A DNA stretch of 64,000 nt from Phycisphaerae bacterium (GCA_014192545.1 BJHL01000002.1:124001-188000), one strand, 5' to 3'. Shown: positions 5,846-15,365, counted from the stretch's first letter. Program-made: numbers and translations. The notes: generated from the letters alone by a model not told the origin.

Positions 5846-8056
5846 TCACTTCGTGTTCGCCTTCGGAATGCCATACTCCGCCCAGCGCTTCTCCACGTTC
5901 GCAACAACATCCTCGCTCATCTTGAGAATGGGCGGCCATGCCCGCACCGGATAGCCGTTGCGTTCGTCGCCCGCACGCTTCGCCGTCGCATCAAACGCCA
6001 CGCGCCTGCCGCACACGCTCACAACGCGATCTCGCTCAAACGCCCCATTCGCCAGCCAGTGAAAGAAGACATCATCAGCGTTCGCGATATCGCAATCATC
6101 ACCCACAACCACCGTCCAAATCGGCAGCGTCACTTCATCCGCCAGCGCACCAAGTTCCTTGATCACCCGCAATCCATCGCCCGCTTCGCGCTTATTCACG
6201 CGAATAAACAGCCACCAACCCGCAAGTTCATCGCCGCCGTCCGCTATCCGCGCATGCGTCACACCGCGAATCTGCATCACCCGCTGCTCCGTCGCTCGCG
6301 CCGCATCACCGACAACGCTGCCAAGTTCGCCCGTCTTGCAAAGCTCCGCCGCAAGTCCCTCAACATGCAGATGCAGTTCCGCATCGCCCTTCTTCCGCGT
6401 CGTGTCCAGCCCCATCTTCACACTCGCTCCCAAGTGCGGCGCGGCATGATCCAAAATATCCACAGGCCCACGCGCAAACTCCACATCGCGCGTCGGATGA
6501 CACCGCTCGCCCACAACTCGCATCACCTGCATCGTGTCGTGCACATCAACATCATCATCAACCACAATCACGCACTTGGTCCACGCCATCTGCCCCGCGC
6601 CCCAAATGCTGTGCATCACGCGCCGGCCCTGCAACGGATACGCCTTCTTGATCTTGATGCACGCACAATTATGAAACGCCCCAAACATCGGCAAGTCATA
6701 ATCCTCAATGTCATGCACAATGGTCTTCAACAGTGGCAGAAAAATCCGCTCCGTCGCCTTGCCCAAGTAGTAATCTTCCTGCGGCGGCAACCCCACAATC
6801 GTCGTCGGATACACCGCATTCCGTCGATGCGTAATCGCCGTCACCTCCAGCAATGGATACCGATCCGGCATCGAGTAAAACCCGGTGTGATCACCAAACG
6901 GCCCCTCAAAAACCGCACCTTTCCCAACCGTGGGCCGCCCCTCCGGGGCGGCAGGTTCGCCCCTGCGCAAGCGATCAATCTCAGCGTCACTGCCGCCCCG
7001 GAGGGGCGGCCCACCAACGCGCGGATCCCACCCAATAAACCCCGCTTCATCACTCACAAATCCCTCAATCACAATCTCCGCATTCGCCGGCACCCACAGC
7101 GGCACCGTCACCCCGCGAACCATCGGAATGCCCTTGCCATTCAAAAATCCCGCCAGCAGCAACTCACTAATCCCAGGTGGCAGCGGCGCAGTCGCCGCAT
7201 AAGGCATGATGCTCTCGCCCCCCAGCACAATCGCCACCGGCATGCGCTGCCCCTTGGCTTTCCAACTACGCCAATGCCTCGCGCCATCGTGGTGCATGTG
7301 CCAGTGCATGCTCATCGTGCGCGTGCCAAACAGTTGGACGCGATACATCCCAATGTTGTGACTCGCAGGCTTTGGGTCGTCGATGTCATCCGCATGAATC
7401 GTGTGAATGCCCGACAGCGTGATGTACCGCCCGCGATATCGCGCGTTCCACGCCGCATCTGTGCGCACGCCAGGAATGTTGTCATTGATTCCCGCCGGAT
7501 ATCCAACCGCCTCGAAGTCTCCATCATGCGGCCAGCACCGCAAAATCGGTAACTGCGTCAAGTCAATCTGCTCACCTTGCAACAAAACTTCCTGACAAGC
7601 CCCGCGCCCCGACATGCGCTTGGGCGGAATCCGCAGCAGCGGCAAAAACTCTTTCCCCTTCGCAATCAACTCACTCAGCGATCGCGGCGGCTGCGGCTTC
7701 GTCAGCGAAGCAATCCGCGCCGCCAACGCCTCGAACCCATCGGGCTCACCGCCGTTTGCAGACTGCCGCGCCACACCCAGCGCCATCTCCATCCGCGAAT
7801 AACTTCCCCACGCATTGATCAGCAGCGGAAACTTCGCTCCTTCCACATTCTCAAACAGCAACGCTGGCCCGCCGTTCATCCAAAATCGCGGATCATTCCG
7901 CCGCGCACTCGCGCTCGGCGTTTTCGGCGCACGGCTCTTGCTCACCAAGTCCGCAATCTGCGAAATCTCCAACACCGGATCAACCTTCGCGCGCACCCGC
8001 ACCAATTCGCCAGCTGATTCAAGAGCCTGAATGAAGGTTGCAAGGTTTGGATACAT
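5846..8056 (-). CDS. UbiD-family decarboxylase (menaquinone-type), with in-frame repeat insertion
   Basis: A 736-residue member of the prenylated-FMN-dependent UbiD family, which decarboxylates aromatic acids in quinone synthesis or aromatic metabolism. Family signatures are YPAGINDNIPGVRTDAAWN, EIVIEGFVSDEAGFIGWDPR, GPFGDHTGFYS and the late HSIWGAGQMAWTKCVIVVDD. Length exceeds the usual 480-620 because of a C-terminal extension of about 110 residues and an insert at residues about 348-376, encoded by two inverted copies of a palindromic repeat. With mqnE at 60295-61785 a role in the futalosine menaquinone pathway (MqnL-like) is plausible, though the genes are 52 kb apart here. It stands alone on the minus strand. 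Confidence 0.88.
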   Translation of the reverse strand: MYPNLATFIQALESAGELVRVRAKVDPVLEISQIADLVSKSRAPKTPSASARRNDPRFWMNGGPALLFENVEGAKFPLLINAWGSYSRMEMALGVARQSANGGEPDGFEALAARIASLTKPQPPRSLSELIAKGKEFLPLLRIPPKRMSGRGACQEVLLQGEQIDLTQLPILRCWPHDGDFEAVGYPAGINDNIPGVRTDAAWNARYRGRYITLSGIHTIHADDIDDPKPASHNIGMYRVQLFGTRTMSMHWHMHHDGARHWRSWKAKGQRMPVAIVLGGESIMPYAATAPLPPGISELLLAGFLNGKGIPMVRGVTVPLWVPANAEIVIEGFVSDEAGFIGWDPRVGGPPLRGGSDAEIDRLRRGEPAAPEGRPTVGKGAVFEGPFGDHTGFYSMPDRYPLLEVTAITHRRNAVYPTTIVGLPPQEDYYLGKATERIFLPLLKTIVHDIEDYDLPMFGAFHNCACIKIKKAYPLQGRRVMHSIWGAGQMAWTKCVIVVDDDVDVHDTMQVMRVVGERCHPTRDVEFARGPVDILDHAAPHLGASVKMGLDTTRKKGDAELHLHVEGLAAELCKTGELGSVVGDAARATEQRVMQIRGVTHARIADGGDELAGWWLFIRVNKREAGDGLRVIKELGALADEVTLPIWTVVVGDDCDIANADDVFFHWLANGAFERDRVVSVCGRRVAFDATAKRAGDERNGYPVRAWPPILKMSEDVVANVEKRWAEYGIPKANTK
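6929..7015. repeat. 87-bp composite inverted repeat inside the UbiD gene
   Basis: Two copies of a 24-bp palindrome, at 6929-6952 and 6992-7015, are arranged head to head with 39 bp between them. Each contains an 8-bp stem (GCCGCCCC/GGGGCGGC) around a TCC or GGA loop. The total is 87 bp, or 29 codons, so it keeps the reading frame. On the coding strand the two copies read GGPPLRGGS and AAPEGRPT. Confidence 0.75.
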
Positions 8057-8138
8057 GGGTGGAACTGCGAATCAAAAATCACGTTTGAAGATCAGGCACT
8101 GACGCATACGAAAGTGGCCGGCACAAAACTCACCGGCA

Positions 8139-8158
8139 CGAATACGCTCACGTATTCG
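8139..8158 (+). promoter_or_regulatory. Perfect inverted repeat upstream of methyltransferase gene
   Basis: CGAATACG and CGTATTCG flank CTCA, a perfect 8-bp inverted repeat 37 bp before the proposed GTG start at 8195. It could be an operator or a leader hairpin. There is no direct evidence for either. Confidence 0.35.
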
Positions 8159-8194
8159 TCACGCACGCCCCAATCGACGCACGCGGAGGATAGT

Positions 8195-8929
8195 GTGAGT
8201 CACGCAGACCATCCCGCCAATCCGCCCGCACAACCCGAAGCGCAGCCAACTCCCCAGCCCCGCGTTGTCCCCAGCACCAAGCGTTCCACGCTCACGCCCG
8301 ACTACCAACGCGACTGGCCGCAGTACTTCGACGCCGTGAAAGACCAGCCCCCGCGCGACACCTGCCTGCGAGCTCTCGCCGCTTTCGCAGTCGAACCACG
8401 TCGTCCACGCACCGCCCTCGACATCGCAACCGGCGAAGGCCGCGACACGCGCGCAATCCTTGCAAGCTGCGAATCCTGGCGCGTCATCGCGACCGATTCA
8501 TCAATCGAAGGTCTCCGCCGCCTGCGCGAAAGCATCTCGCACGCGCCCAACCTCACCACCCGCGTCCAACTCGTCGAAGTCACCATGGAAGCTCTCCCCG
8601 CGTGGGCTGCTCGCACACAAACCACCACCATTGACTTCATCAACGCCAGCTTCGCCCTCCCCTTCTGCAACCCCGCAAACTTCCCCGACCTCTGGTCATG
8701 GATCGAGCAAACCCTCGCCCCCCAAGGCCGATTCGCCGGCCAGTTTTTCGGCGACCGCGACGACTGGGCCTGCGTCCGCCCCAAAAGCCACTTCACGCGC
8801 GAGCAAGTCACGCAGCTACTCGCAAACTTCGACATCGAACACTTTGAAGAAGTCGAAAAAGAAGGCTCCGACGCCATGGGCGGCACCAAAAAGCACCACG
8901 TCTTCCACGTCGTCGCCAGAAAACGCTAA
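8195..8929 (+). CDS. Class I SAM-dependent methyltransferase
   Basis: The product of about 244 residues carries motif I as ALDIATGEGRDTRAIL and the acidic end of strand 2 in VIATDSSIEGLRRLRE. An aromatic-rich motif IV-like stretch, FINASFALPFCNP, follows. The GTG at 8195 is chosen because GGAGG sits at 8185-8189; an upstream in-frame start at 8114 would add a low-complexity leader and no ribosome site. The first 40 residues are Pro/Gln-rich and probably disordered. The layout resembles TehB-like small-molecule methyltransferases, but the substrate cannot be read. The gene for a secreted FG-GAP protein begins 94 bp downstream in another frame. Confidence 0.8.
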   Translation: MSHADHPANPPAQPEAQPTPQPRVVPSTKRSTLTPDYQRDWPQYFDAVKDQPPRDTCLRALAAFAVEPRRPRTALDIATGEGRDTRAILASCESWRVIATDSSIEGLRRLRESISHAPNLTTRVQLVEVTMEALPAWAARTQTTTIDFINASFALPFCNPANFPDLWSWIEQTLAPQGRFAGQFFGDRDDWACVRPKSHFTREQVTQLLANFDIEHFEEVEKEGSDAMGGTKKHHVFHVVARKR

Positions 8930-9023
8930 CCGCTGCGACCGTCCAGCATCCATCACGCGACCCAATCCGCCACACCTCGTAAGCTCACGAAGTCTCACCT
9001 CGCTCGCCGCGGAGTTCAACGTG

Positions 9024-11144
9024 ATGCACCCATACAACCACAATTTCGTCCCACATCGCCACGCTCACTCGAGCCCGCTACACATCGCCGCGTCGCTCGC
9101 ATGCATCTTCATCACCGCAGCCACCCACGCCCAGCAACTCGCCTTCATCGACGCCACCGCGCAAGCCAACCTCGCCAACATCACCGCTGGTCGCCTCTGT
9201 TTCGCTGATCTCAACAACGACACCCGCCCCGATGCCATCATCCGCGCAATCGAACCCGGCAAGCCCGACCGCTACCGCGTCTTCCTCAACACTCCGCGCG
9301 AGCCCGACGCCGCCAACGCTCTCGCATTCTCCTTCATCGAGCACGATTCCAACCTTCCCACGCCCGCCGCCGGCGATTGCTTGGTCTTCGCCGACCTCGA
9401 CAACGACGGCAACACCGACGCCATCATCACGCGCTACCTCGACGTCAACAAAGCCACCGCCGACGCACCTTTGCGCCCAGATCGCACTGGCTACCTGCTT
9501 AGCAAAGGCAACGCCACTTTCGCTGACCTTGTCGCCCCCGAAGGCGTCACCCCCGCAACCACCGCCGCAATAGCAGTGGGGGACGTTGATCTTGACGGTT
9601 TGCTCGATCTCTACCTCGGCAATTGGTACACAAATTACGGCGAGAGTAACGACGCATTCGAAAATCAATTGCTTGTGCAAAGCCGTGATAGCGAGATCGC
9701 AATGACGGATTGGACAAAGCCCGGCATGCGCGAGTTCAAGTCGCTGACATGGCTTGGCTGCGACAGTCGAGGCGGCGCACCCGCGCCCGACGACTGCGCC
9801 GGTCGTCCGACCTACGGCGTCATGATTCTGCATCAATTCATGCCGCCCGGTCCTCTGCGTAGTCGCGAATACACCGATGACAAGTTGCCACCCGCACCCT
9901 GGCTGCTCGAACTCAATTACGGACGCCGCGCCAATCGCGTCTGGCGCGTCAGTGCCTTTGTGTCAGACCTAGAACCCATTTTGCTCACAGCTGGCGACAT
10001 GCATGGCGAACCGCTCGATCCAAAGCTTCCGGCATCCTACCAGTGGGCGTTCGGCTGTTGCTACCAAGACCTCACCCCCGACGCCATCGCCGGCGACGCC
10101 GACCGCTCCGGCGTCTACCCCGACTGGCTCACCGAGCGCGCCAAGACCGACCCGCGCTTCGCCCGCGAAACCGAACAACCCTTCCGCACCCACGGCAACA
10201 CCTTCGATGCAGCCGTGGGCGACATCGACAACGATGGCGACTTCGATCTCTTTCTCACCGAGATCACCCACGCCTGGGCTGGCCCTTCCTCTGACCGCTC
10301 TCGATTCATCGTGCAAAACACCACCCGCATTCGCGATTCGAACGGCGCCGAAAACGTCTCCAGCCGCTTCCTCGTCAAGCCCGAACTCTCCGTCGACCGC
10401 ATCCCGCGCGACCCCACCATCCGCAACTGGAACCAAGGCGATCTGTTCGCCGAACTCGCCGATTTCGATCACGACGGCCGCCTCGATCTTCTCCTCAGCA
10501 GTGGCGACTACCCCGACGACCAGCGACTTCGTCTCTATCGCCAGCAAACCGACGGCACCTTCGCCGATATCACGCCTTACACGGGTCTAAATAACGAAGG
10601 CAGCCAGCAAATCTCTCTCGCCGATGTTGATCTCGATGGCGACATCGACATCCTCGTGGGCCAGAGTTTCAATCGCCTCTCGGCCGCACAAATCGCAGGC
10701 CGCACACCGACGGTGAAGTTGTACCTCAATCAAACCGTCGAACGCCGTCGCGAGCGTGTGCGCACACAACTACCTCTCGCCGGCGTTGAGCAAAACTCCC
10801 TCACGCTCATCTTGCAAGGCGATCCCACCCGTGGCTGCACCACCGACGCACTCGGTGCAATCGTCCGCGTCACCGCCGACCTCGACAACGATCCCGCGAC
10901 CCCCGACATCACACAAACCCGCCAGCTCATCGGCATAGGCGGCCACGCCGGCAAGCAACACGAGTTCCTCATCCACGTCGGCCTGGGCTCTGCGATAAGC
11001 GCAAACGTCGAAATCAGTTGGCCCATGCGTGACGGTCAGCGCTCAACCAGCATCCCCGGACTGCAGCCCGGTCGTCACACAATTAATCAACAGTGGGATC
11101 AGCCCGACGCCGTGCCCGAAGCCAACCCCGACACCGGACCCTGA
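9024..11144 (+). CDS. Secreted FG-GAP repeat protein with ASPIC/UnbV domain
   Basis: ATG 9024 gives 706 residues with a signal peptide (LHIAASLACIFITAATHAQ). Six FG-GAP calcium-loop motifs of the form DxDxDGxxD are visible at about residues 58, 122, 184, 397, 478 and 531, for example DIDNDGDFDLFL and DVDLDGDIDILV, which predict an integrin-alpha-like propeller. The last 110 residues match the ASPIC/UnbV (CRTAC1-like) domain: GCTTDALGAIVRV, then GIGGHAGKQHEFLIHVGLG. Such proteins are extracellular, and their molecular task in planctomycetes is unknown. The final codons DTGP and the stop TGA come from a dispersed repeat (11134-11162), so the C-terminus may have been changed by repeat insertion. 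Confidence 0.85.
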   Translation: MHPYNHNFVPHRHAHSSPLHIAASLACIFITAATHAQQLAFIDATAQANLANITAGRLCFADLNNDTRPDAIIRAIEPGKPDRYRVFLNTPREPDAANALAFSFIEHDSNLPTPAAGDCLVFADLDNDGNTDAIITRYLDVNKATADAPLRPDRTGYLLSKGNATFADLVAPEGVTPATTAAIAVGDVDLDGLLDLYLGNWYTNYGESNDAFENQLLVQSRDSEIAMTDWTKPGMREFKSLTWLGCDSRGGAPAPDDCAGRPTYGVMILHQFMPPGPLRSREYTDDKLPPAPWLLELNYGRRANRVWRVSAFVSDLEPILLTAGDMHGEPLDPKLPASYQWAFGCCYQDLTPDAIAGDADRSGVYPDWLTERAKTDPRFARETEQPFRTHGNTFDAAVGDIDNDGDFDLFLTEITHAWAGPSSDRSRFIVQNTTRIRDSNGAENVSSRFLVKPELSVDRIPRDPTIRNWNQGDLFAELADFDHDGRLDLLLSSGDYPDDQRLRLYRQQTDGTFADITPYTGLNNEGSQQISLADVDLDGDIDILVGQSFNRLSAAQIAGRTPTVKLYLNQTVERRRERVRTQLPLAGVEQNSLTLILQGDPTRGCTTDALGAIVRVTADLDNDPATPDITQTRQLIGIGGHAGKQHEFLIHVGLGSAISANVEISWPMRDGQRSTSIPGLQPGRHTINQQWDQPDAVPEANPDTGP

Positions 11145-11162
11145 GGCCCTGCGAAGGTCCGG
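11134..11162 (+). repeat. 3'-end hairpin repeat, copy 1 (supplies a stop codon)
   Basis: Arms CCGGACC(C)T and AGGTCCGG enclose GAGGCCCTGCGA. The copy is preceded by CCCCGACA and followed by ATC, like the other three copies at 18871, 42863 and 46138. This copy has one extra C. The TGA of the upstream FG-GAP gene (11142-11144) lies inside it. Confidence 0.85.
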
Positions 11163-11203
11163 ATCGACCCACACAAATCAAGATTCTCCCGCCAACTTCC
11201 CAC

Positions 11204-12289
11204 TCACCCGCAGCAAGGCCCACCCGCCAAAATCGTAAAGAAATCAATCACATCCTGATCTTCCGGAAACACCCCATTGCCGTTCACATCAATGGTCCGG
11301 CACGTATCACACTCCGCCCCCGCCAACACATTGAAGAAGTCAATCACGTCTTGATCTTCGGGAAACACAGTGTTGTTGTTGAAGTCAATCACGTTGCCAA
11401 TCGTCACCGTGAAGTCGATCTTGGGTTGCAATCCCAGCGCAACCGCCGTGATGTTTTCCTTGGTGTAAAACGCCGGATACGTCGCATCACCAACCCCGCC
11501 GCCAGGCCCGCCCGCCGCCAAGTGCAACCCGCTGATCAGCACCGCCACGCGCCCCTGATCAAACCCGCGCGCGAAATACGCCTTCGCCGCTGGTGAAGAA
11601 AGATCGATGTCAAACACAATCTCGCTCCCCTGCGGCACCAATTGCCCCGCCGGAACCGCAGTCATCGTACCAATCGCAATCGGCGCAGCCTCAAACCGAT
11701 CGCGCACCTGATTCGACACGTCAGTCGTCGCCTGTCCCGCCGCATTCAGCAGCGCGGGATACACCCGGCGAACTCCCTCCGCAAACGACGGCACACCCGT
11801 CATGCCAAACGTGCTGTTCTCCGCCCACGTCGCAAGCTGCGCCCCGCTTCGGAACCCCGCTGCAAACAACTCGATGGGCTTGCCCGCGTCGCTATCGCTC
11901 ACAAACTGCGAATCACTGCTCGCATAGCACGTGCGCACACTGTCGAATGATGGGTCATACTCAAACCGCGGCTCGTTGCTCGTGTACACCCGCACGCGCA
12001 GACTCGTCACGTCATACGTGCCATACCCCCGTCCAGCAGAAACCAGCGACGAGGTGTTGAAAATCAGCAAGAACTCGGCGTCTCGGTCGTCAAACGCTGG
12101 TTGGTTCTGAATAGTCGCATCAGCCGGCGTGCGGAAGATCGACGCAGAAGACTCCGAACCGGGCGTGCCCGCGAACGGATACATCCAGCGATCGATGGTC
12201 GGAGAACCGAATCCACCGGAGATGGTTGTTTGACCAAGTGAAGCTGAAGCGACGATTCCGAGGGCGAGAAGACTGGTTGCTGAGTTCAT
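11204..12289 (-). CDS. Secreted protein with C-terminal GC-type dockerin repeats
   Basis: About 361 residues starting at ATG 12289 (TTG 12295 is an in-frame alternative; AAGGA lies upstream). A signal peptide is visible (SLLALGIVASASLGQ). The middle is a beta-rich extracellular region of unknown fold. The last 65 residues hold two near-identical calcium-loop motifs, DFNNNTVFPEDQDVIDFFNV and DVNGNGVFPEDQDVIDFFTI, each ending in LAG plus cysteines. This is the GC-type dockerin tail typical of Phycisphaerales, thought to anchor proteins at the cell surface. The tandem motifs differ at few positions, which suggests duplication. The gene converges on the FG-GAP gene. Confidence 0.85.
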   Translation of the reverse strand: MNSATSLLALGIVASASLGQTTISGGFGSPTIDRWMYPFAGTPGSESSASIFRTPADATIQNQPAFDDRDAEFLLIFNTSSLVSAGRGYGTYDVTSLRVRVYTSNEPRFEYDPSFDSVRTCYASSDSQFVSDSDAGKPIELFAAGFRSGAQLATWAENSTFGMTGVPSFAEGVRRVYPALLNAAGQATTDVSNQVRDRFEAAPIAIGTMTAVPAGQLVPQGSEIVFDIDLSSPAAKAYFARGFDQGRVAVLISGLHLAAGGPGGGVGDATYPAFYTKENITAVALGLQPKIDFTVTIGNVIDFNNNTVFPEDQDVIDFFNVLAGAECDTCRTIDVNGNGVFPEDQDVIDFFTILAGGPCCG

Positions 12290-12368
12290 GTTCAAGAGTT
12301 CCTTATCCGATTATGCAAATGCTGACGTCTGAATCCTTCCGCCCGCGAGTCCTGTCAAACAAGAATCA

Positions 12369-12397
12369 TTGCTGTCCCACGGGATTGTGTCTACAAT
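12369..12397 (+). promoter_or_regulatory. Sigma-70-type promoter for pseudopilin gene
   Basis: TTGCTG (12369-12374) and TACAAT (12392-12397) are separated by 17 bp. AAGGA at 12414-12418 and ATG 12426 follow. This ordered set supports the long form of the downstream protein. Confidence 0.6.
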
Positions 12398-12425
12398 GGT
12401 TTTCAGATTCAGCAAGGATTGCCGA

Positions 12426-13427
12426 ATGTCCGTGAAAACGACCACCGCCAACTCCAGTTCTCAATCGAGCCTCTGCCCCTTCACCCGTTTGATGGGCTCT
12501 GTGGGCCTCGCCAACTGCCCGGTCATGTCCGGCCTGCGCGAAGCACGCGCCACCATGCTTTCGCTGCGCAAGCGGGCTTTCACGCTCATCGAGTTGCTCG
12601 TGGTCATCGCTGTGATCGCCGTGCTTATCGGGTTGCTGCTGCCAGTTCTCGGCAAGGCTCGCGCTGTCGGTCGACAAACCACAGAACTCGCAGCCGGGCA
12701 ACAGATGATGCTCGCGTTTCACGTGTATGCCAACGAGAATCGCGACAACGTATTGCCTGGATATCCAACTGCTTCAATGGTGAATTCGAAGATTCAGGTC
12801 TTCAACGACGTGGGAGAGCGACTTTACAACGAAGAGGCTCAGCGCTACCCCTATCGCCTCGCGCCGCAAGTCAACTACGACTTCCGAGGTCTTTATCCCA
12901 ATCCCAAACTACTCCGCGAAATCCGCGAAAATCCCGAGGAATATTCGTCCTATGGCGTGACCTACGACTACATGGTCACGCTCTTCCCATCACTTGGAAT
13001 GAACGTTGCCTTCGTCGGCGGCAGCGAACGCTTCGGCGCCTTTGACCCCTTCTTCCAACGCGCATTCGGACGTCAACACGTCGCGCGCCTCGACCAATCC
13101 ATCCGCCCCAGTCAACTCATCACCTTCGCCAGCGCCCGCGGCAACCCGCCCGCCGAAATCTCCGTCTTCCGCAACCTCGACGGCTTCTTCCGCGTCGAGC
13201 CCCCCTTCTTCGCGTCCAACCAAGGCCGACGCTGGGCAACCGCCTACGACGCTGCCACCACCGACCCCGGCCCCAACAGCGGCTTTATCTCCCTGCGGCA
13301 CGGTAACAAAGCCGTCGCCGCCCAACTCGACGGCCACGGCAGCCTGCTTTCGTGGGATGAGGTGCAAGACATGCGCCGCTGGGCCGATCAGGCGATAAAG
13401 GCGGATTGGGTGTTTGGCGGAAACTGA
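12426..13427 (+). CDS. Pseudopilin-like protein with prepilin N-methylation motif
   Basis: About 333 residues. The motif [20 protein letters not shown] gives the type II/IV pilin-like transmembrane helix with the conserved Glu5. The residue before the cleavage site is Ala instead of the usual Gly. The basic leader before it is long (about 51 residues) if translation starts at ATG 12426, which has a promoter and AAGGA at good spacing; ATG 12555 would give a short leader but has no ribosome site. The rest is a large globular domain, as in the many DUF1559-like planctomycete proteins. The end, [14 protein letters not shown], is shared with the protein at 14044. Likely exported and membrane-anchored; role unknown. 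Confidence 0.8.
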   Translation: MSVKTTTANSSSQSSLCPFTRLMGSVGLANCPVMSGLREARATMLSLRKRAFTLIELLVVIAVIAVLIGLLLPVLGKARAVGRQTTELAAGQQMMLAFHVYANENRDNVLPGYPTASMVNSKIQVFNDVGERLYNEEAQRYPYRLAPQVNYDFRGLYPNPKLLREIRENPEEYSSYGVTYDYMVTLFPSLGMNVAFVGGSERFGAFDPFFQRAFGRQHVARLDQSIRPSQLITFASARGNPPAEISVFRNLDGFFRVEPPFFASNQGRRWATAYDAATTDPGPNSGFISLRHGNKAVAAQLDGHGSLLSWDEVQDMRRWADQAIKADWVFGGN

Positions 13428-13499
13428 TCGCAAAATGTTGGCAAGTTTGAATCGTTCACACGACATATAATCCTTTGAGCGGACTCAAAGGGACAATTC

Positions 13500-13886
13500 G
13501 TGGCATCATCAGGTAGCTTGGGCAACAAATTCGGCCAGATTGCAGATCGCGTGCTCGCGCCTGTGCCAGAACAACATCGCAAGTTGGTTCTGATCGCGGC
13601 CCCGTTGCTGCTGGTGGTCGCAGTGGTATGGATTCGCCCTCTCATGCAGTTGTTGGGAAGCTCCCAGAACGCGGATGCGATTGATCCAATCAAGTTGCAG
13701 GCCTCGTTGGAGCAGGAAGATCGCGATCGTCTCAATCAAATGACGCGCGAGCAACTCAAATCCGAGAAACAGGCTCGAGAGTCAGCCATCGCGATGGCGA
13801 AATACGAAAAGAACGACAAAGCCATTCCGGACGCAGAGGCCGCACTCAAACGGGTGATCGATGTGATGGCGTCGAAAGGACACTAA
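13500..13886 (+). CDS. Small single-pass membrane protein with coiled coil
   Basis: 128 residues from a GTG start, with AAAGGGA just upstream and a TATAAT at 13466-13471 as a possible -10 element. Residues about 29-47 (VLIAAPLLLVVAVVWIRPL) form one transmembrane helix. The remainder is charged and strongly helical (SLEQEDRDRLNQMTREQLKS), likely a coiled coil. No family was recognised. It lies between two pseudopilin-like genes in the same direction, which allows a role in the same surface structure, but nothing else supports that. Confidence 0.65.
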   Translation: MASSGSLGNKFGQIADRVLAPVPEQHRKLVLIAAPLLLVVAVVWIRPLMQLLGSSQNADAIDPIKLQASLEQEDRDRLNQMTREQLKSEKQARESAIAMAKYEKNDKAIPDAEAALKRVIDVMASKGH

Positions 13887-13913
13887 TTTTGTTTCTTCTT
13901 GGACGCAACTGGC

Positions 13914-13941
13914 TTGCGGTGGAGCCCGTTTCCAGTACAAT
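13914..13941 (+). promoter_or_regulatory. Sigma-70-type promoter for second pseudopilin gene
   Basis: TTGCGG and TACAAT are separated by 16 bp. The start codon at 14044 is about 95 bp beyond the expected transcription start, leaving a fairly long leader in which no clear structure was seen. Confidence 0.5.
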
Positions 13942-14043
13942 GCACAGGTGAGTTCTGTCCGTTGTCTCGGCGTGTTCACGCTAACGTTTGCATTCTTCGT
14001 CGTGCATTCGCACACTCGCGGGTAGGTACAAAGGGAGAGTTGC

Positions 14044-15201
14044 ATGGTGCCCAACACCGGTCTTCTGTCGCAACGTCGTACTGGCTTTACGCTCATCGAA
14101 CTGCTGGTGGTCATCGCGATCATCGCGCTGCTCATCGGTTTGCTGCTGCCCTCGCTGGGCAAAGCACGCGATCAAGCTCGCGCGCTCAAGGAACTCGTCC
14201 AAGGCAAGAGCTTGCAGGTCACTTATTCGTCCTATTACACCGACAGCCGCGATCAGCTCATTCCGGCTAATCCACACTGGACTTGGAACCATGTTCACCC
14301 GGGCGGCGCTCACGCACCCAACGGCTTCTATCCGTCTGACCCGCTGAACAACGGACAGCGAATGGAAGGGTCCATTGCGAAAGTTTGGGGGTGGAATTTG
14401 TACTCCTACGCCAACATTCCGTGGGAAGCGATTCAGAGCGACAAGAATACACTCTCTACATTCTTGAGCCGACAACAAGCTGGAACACAGAACGGCCCAT
14501 TCATCGGTCACGCTGCGAACTCGTTTCACGCAGCGATCGCGTGGCACCCGACTTTCGGCATGAACGGCATTTACGTTGGCGGGAGTTACCAGCACGGTGC
14601 GTACCGCAGCCAGCCGGGACCATCTGGAGGATGGGGTTGGGGTGCGGCGCCTATTCCTGCAAACCGTCAGCGCCAAGAGCACGGCGGCATGTTCTACGTT
14701 GATCGTATTGACCGCGTTCGGCAACCTTCAAGCCTGATCGTTTTCTCGTCAGCGCGCGGGACAGACATTATCAACAGTGGAACCTACTGGGGCTACGGCG
14801 GGACTAACCCAGACGCTACGAACGCAACGCAGCAGGTTGTTCCTGGATACTACCTCGTCCGCCCGCCGGGACGACACCCCACGGGTATGGGCAACGGCAG
14901 CCCAGCCGCGCTTACTGCTTACGGATGGGGTTTGCCCGCTGCGTCACCGACATTTCCGTTGTTGCAAGGTAGCAACGACCGCACTGCAACGAGCACGGGC
15001 GACAACGTGTACGATCCTCGTAAGGGCGTGAGCTGGTTTGGCAATATCCGTGCACAATACGGCAATACGGCTGCCGTTGTGAACATGGACCTGAGCGCCA
15101 AGCGAGAGCAACTCTCAGCATTGCGTGACATGCGCCGCTGGAACAACTTCGCCGATCGTGCAGATTGGCAGCACCCCACTCCCTGGAACGTCAACTACTA
15201 A
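14044..15201 (+). CDS. Pseudopilin-like protein with prepilin N-methylation motif
   Basis: 385 residues with an excellent ribosome site (GGGAGAG) before the ATG. The leader is RRTG, and the cleaved helix begins [20 protein letters not shown]. The large C-terminal domain is rich in Gly, Trp and Tyr. It shares a block with the protein at 12426: SARG, then a G-Y/F-Y/F-x-V-x-P-P stretch, then DMRRW followed by ADW near the C-terminus. That marks the two as paralogues. Solitary pseudopilin-like genes of this type are numerous in planctomycetes and are not obviously tied to a type IV pilus locus here. It ends before a strong terminator at 15275-15304. Confidence 0.85.
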   Translation: MVPNTGLLSQRRTGFTLIELLVVIAIIALLIGLLLPSLGKARDQARALKELVQGKSLQVTYSSYYTDSRDQLIPANPHWTWNHVHPGGAHAPNGFYPSDPLNNGQRMEGSIAKVWGWNLYSYANIPWEAIQSDKNTLSTFLSRQQAGTQNGPFIGHAANSFHAAIAWHPTFGMNGIYVGGSYQHGAYRSQPGPSGGWGWGAAPIPANRQRQEHGGMFYVDRIDRVRQPSSLIVFSSARGTDIINSGTYWGYGGTNPDATNATQQVVPGYYLVRPPGRHPTGMGNGSPAALTAYGWGLPAASPTFPLLQGSNDRTATSTGDNVYDPRKGVSWFGNIRAQYGNTAAVVNMDLSAKREQLSALRDMRRWNNFADRADWQHPTPWNVNY

Positions 15202-15274
15202 GCACTGCATTTGAGCGCAAGTGGCGAACCCGTTTTCGTCCATCGCTGTTGAGCATCCAACTAGCAATGCAATG

Positions 15275-15304
15275 AAAAACGGCACTGGAAAGTGCCGTTT
15301 TTTC
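15275..15304 (+). terminator. Intrinsic terminator after pseudopilin gene
   Basis: AACGGCACT and AGTGCCGTT pair over a GGAA loop, followed by a T-run. An A-run precedes the stem, so it could also work for the convergent ugd gene. Confidence 0.85.
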
Positions 15305-15365
15305 TTTTGCATCATTCTTTTGATCGCTCGATTGGCGATCGCTTGATTTGTCGTTGCAGTTGTGT

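Noticed and set aside
6059-7552. Open frame of about 500 codons on the plus strand
   Set aside because: Antisense shadow of the UbiD-family gene, with Arg/His-rich low-information translation and no ribosome site.
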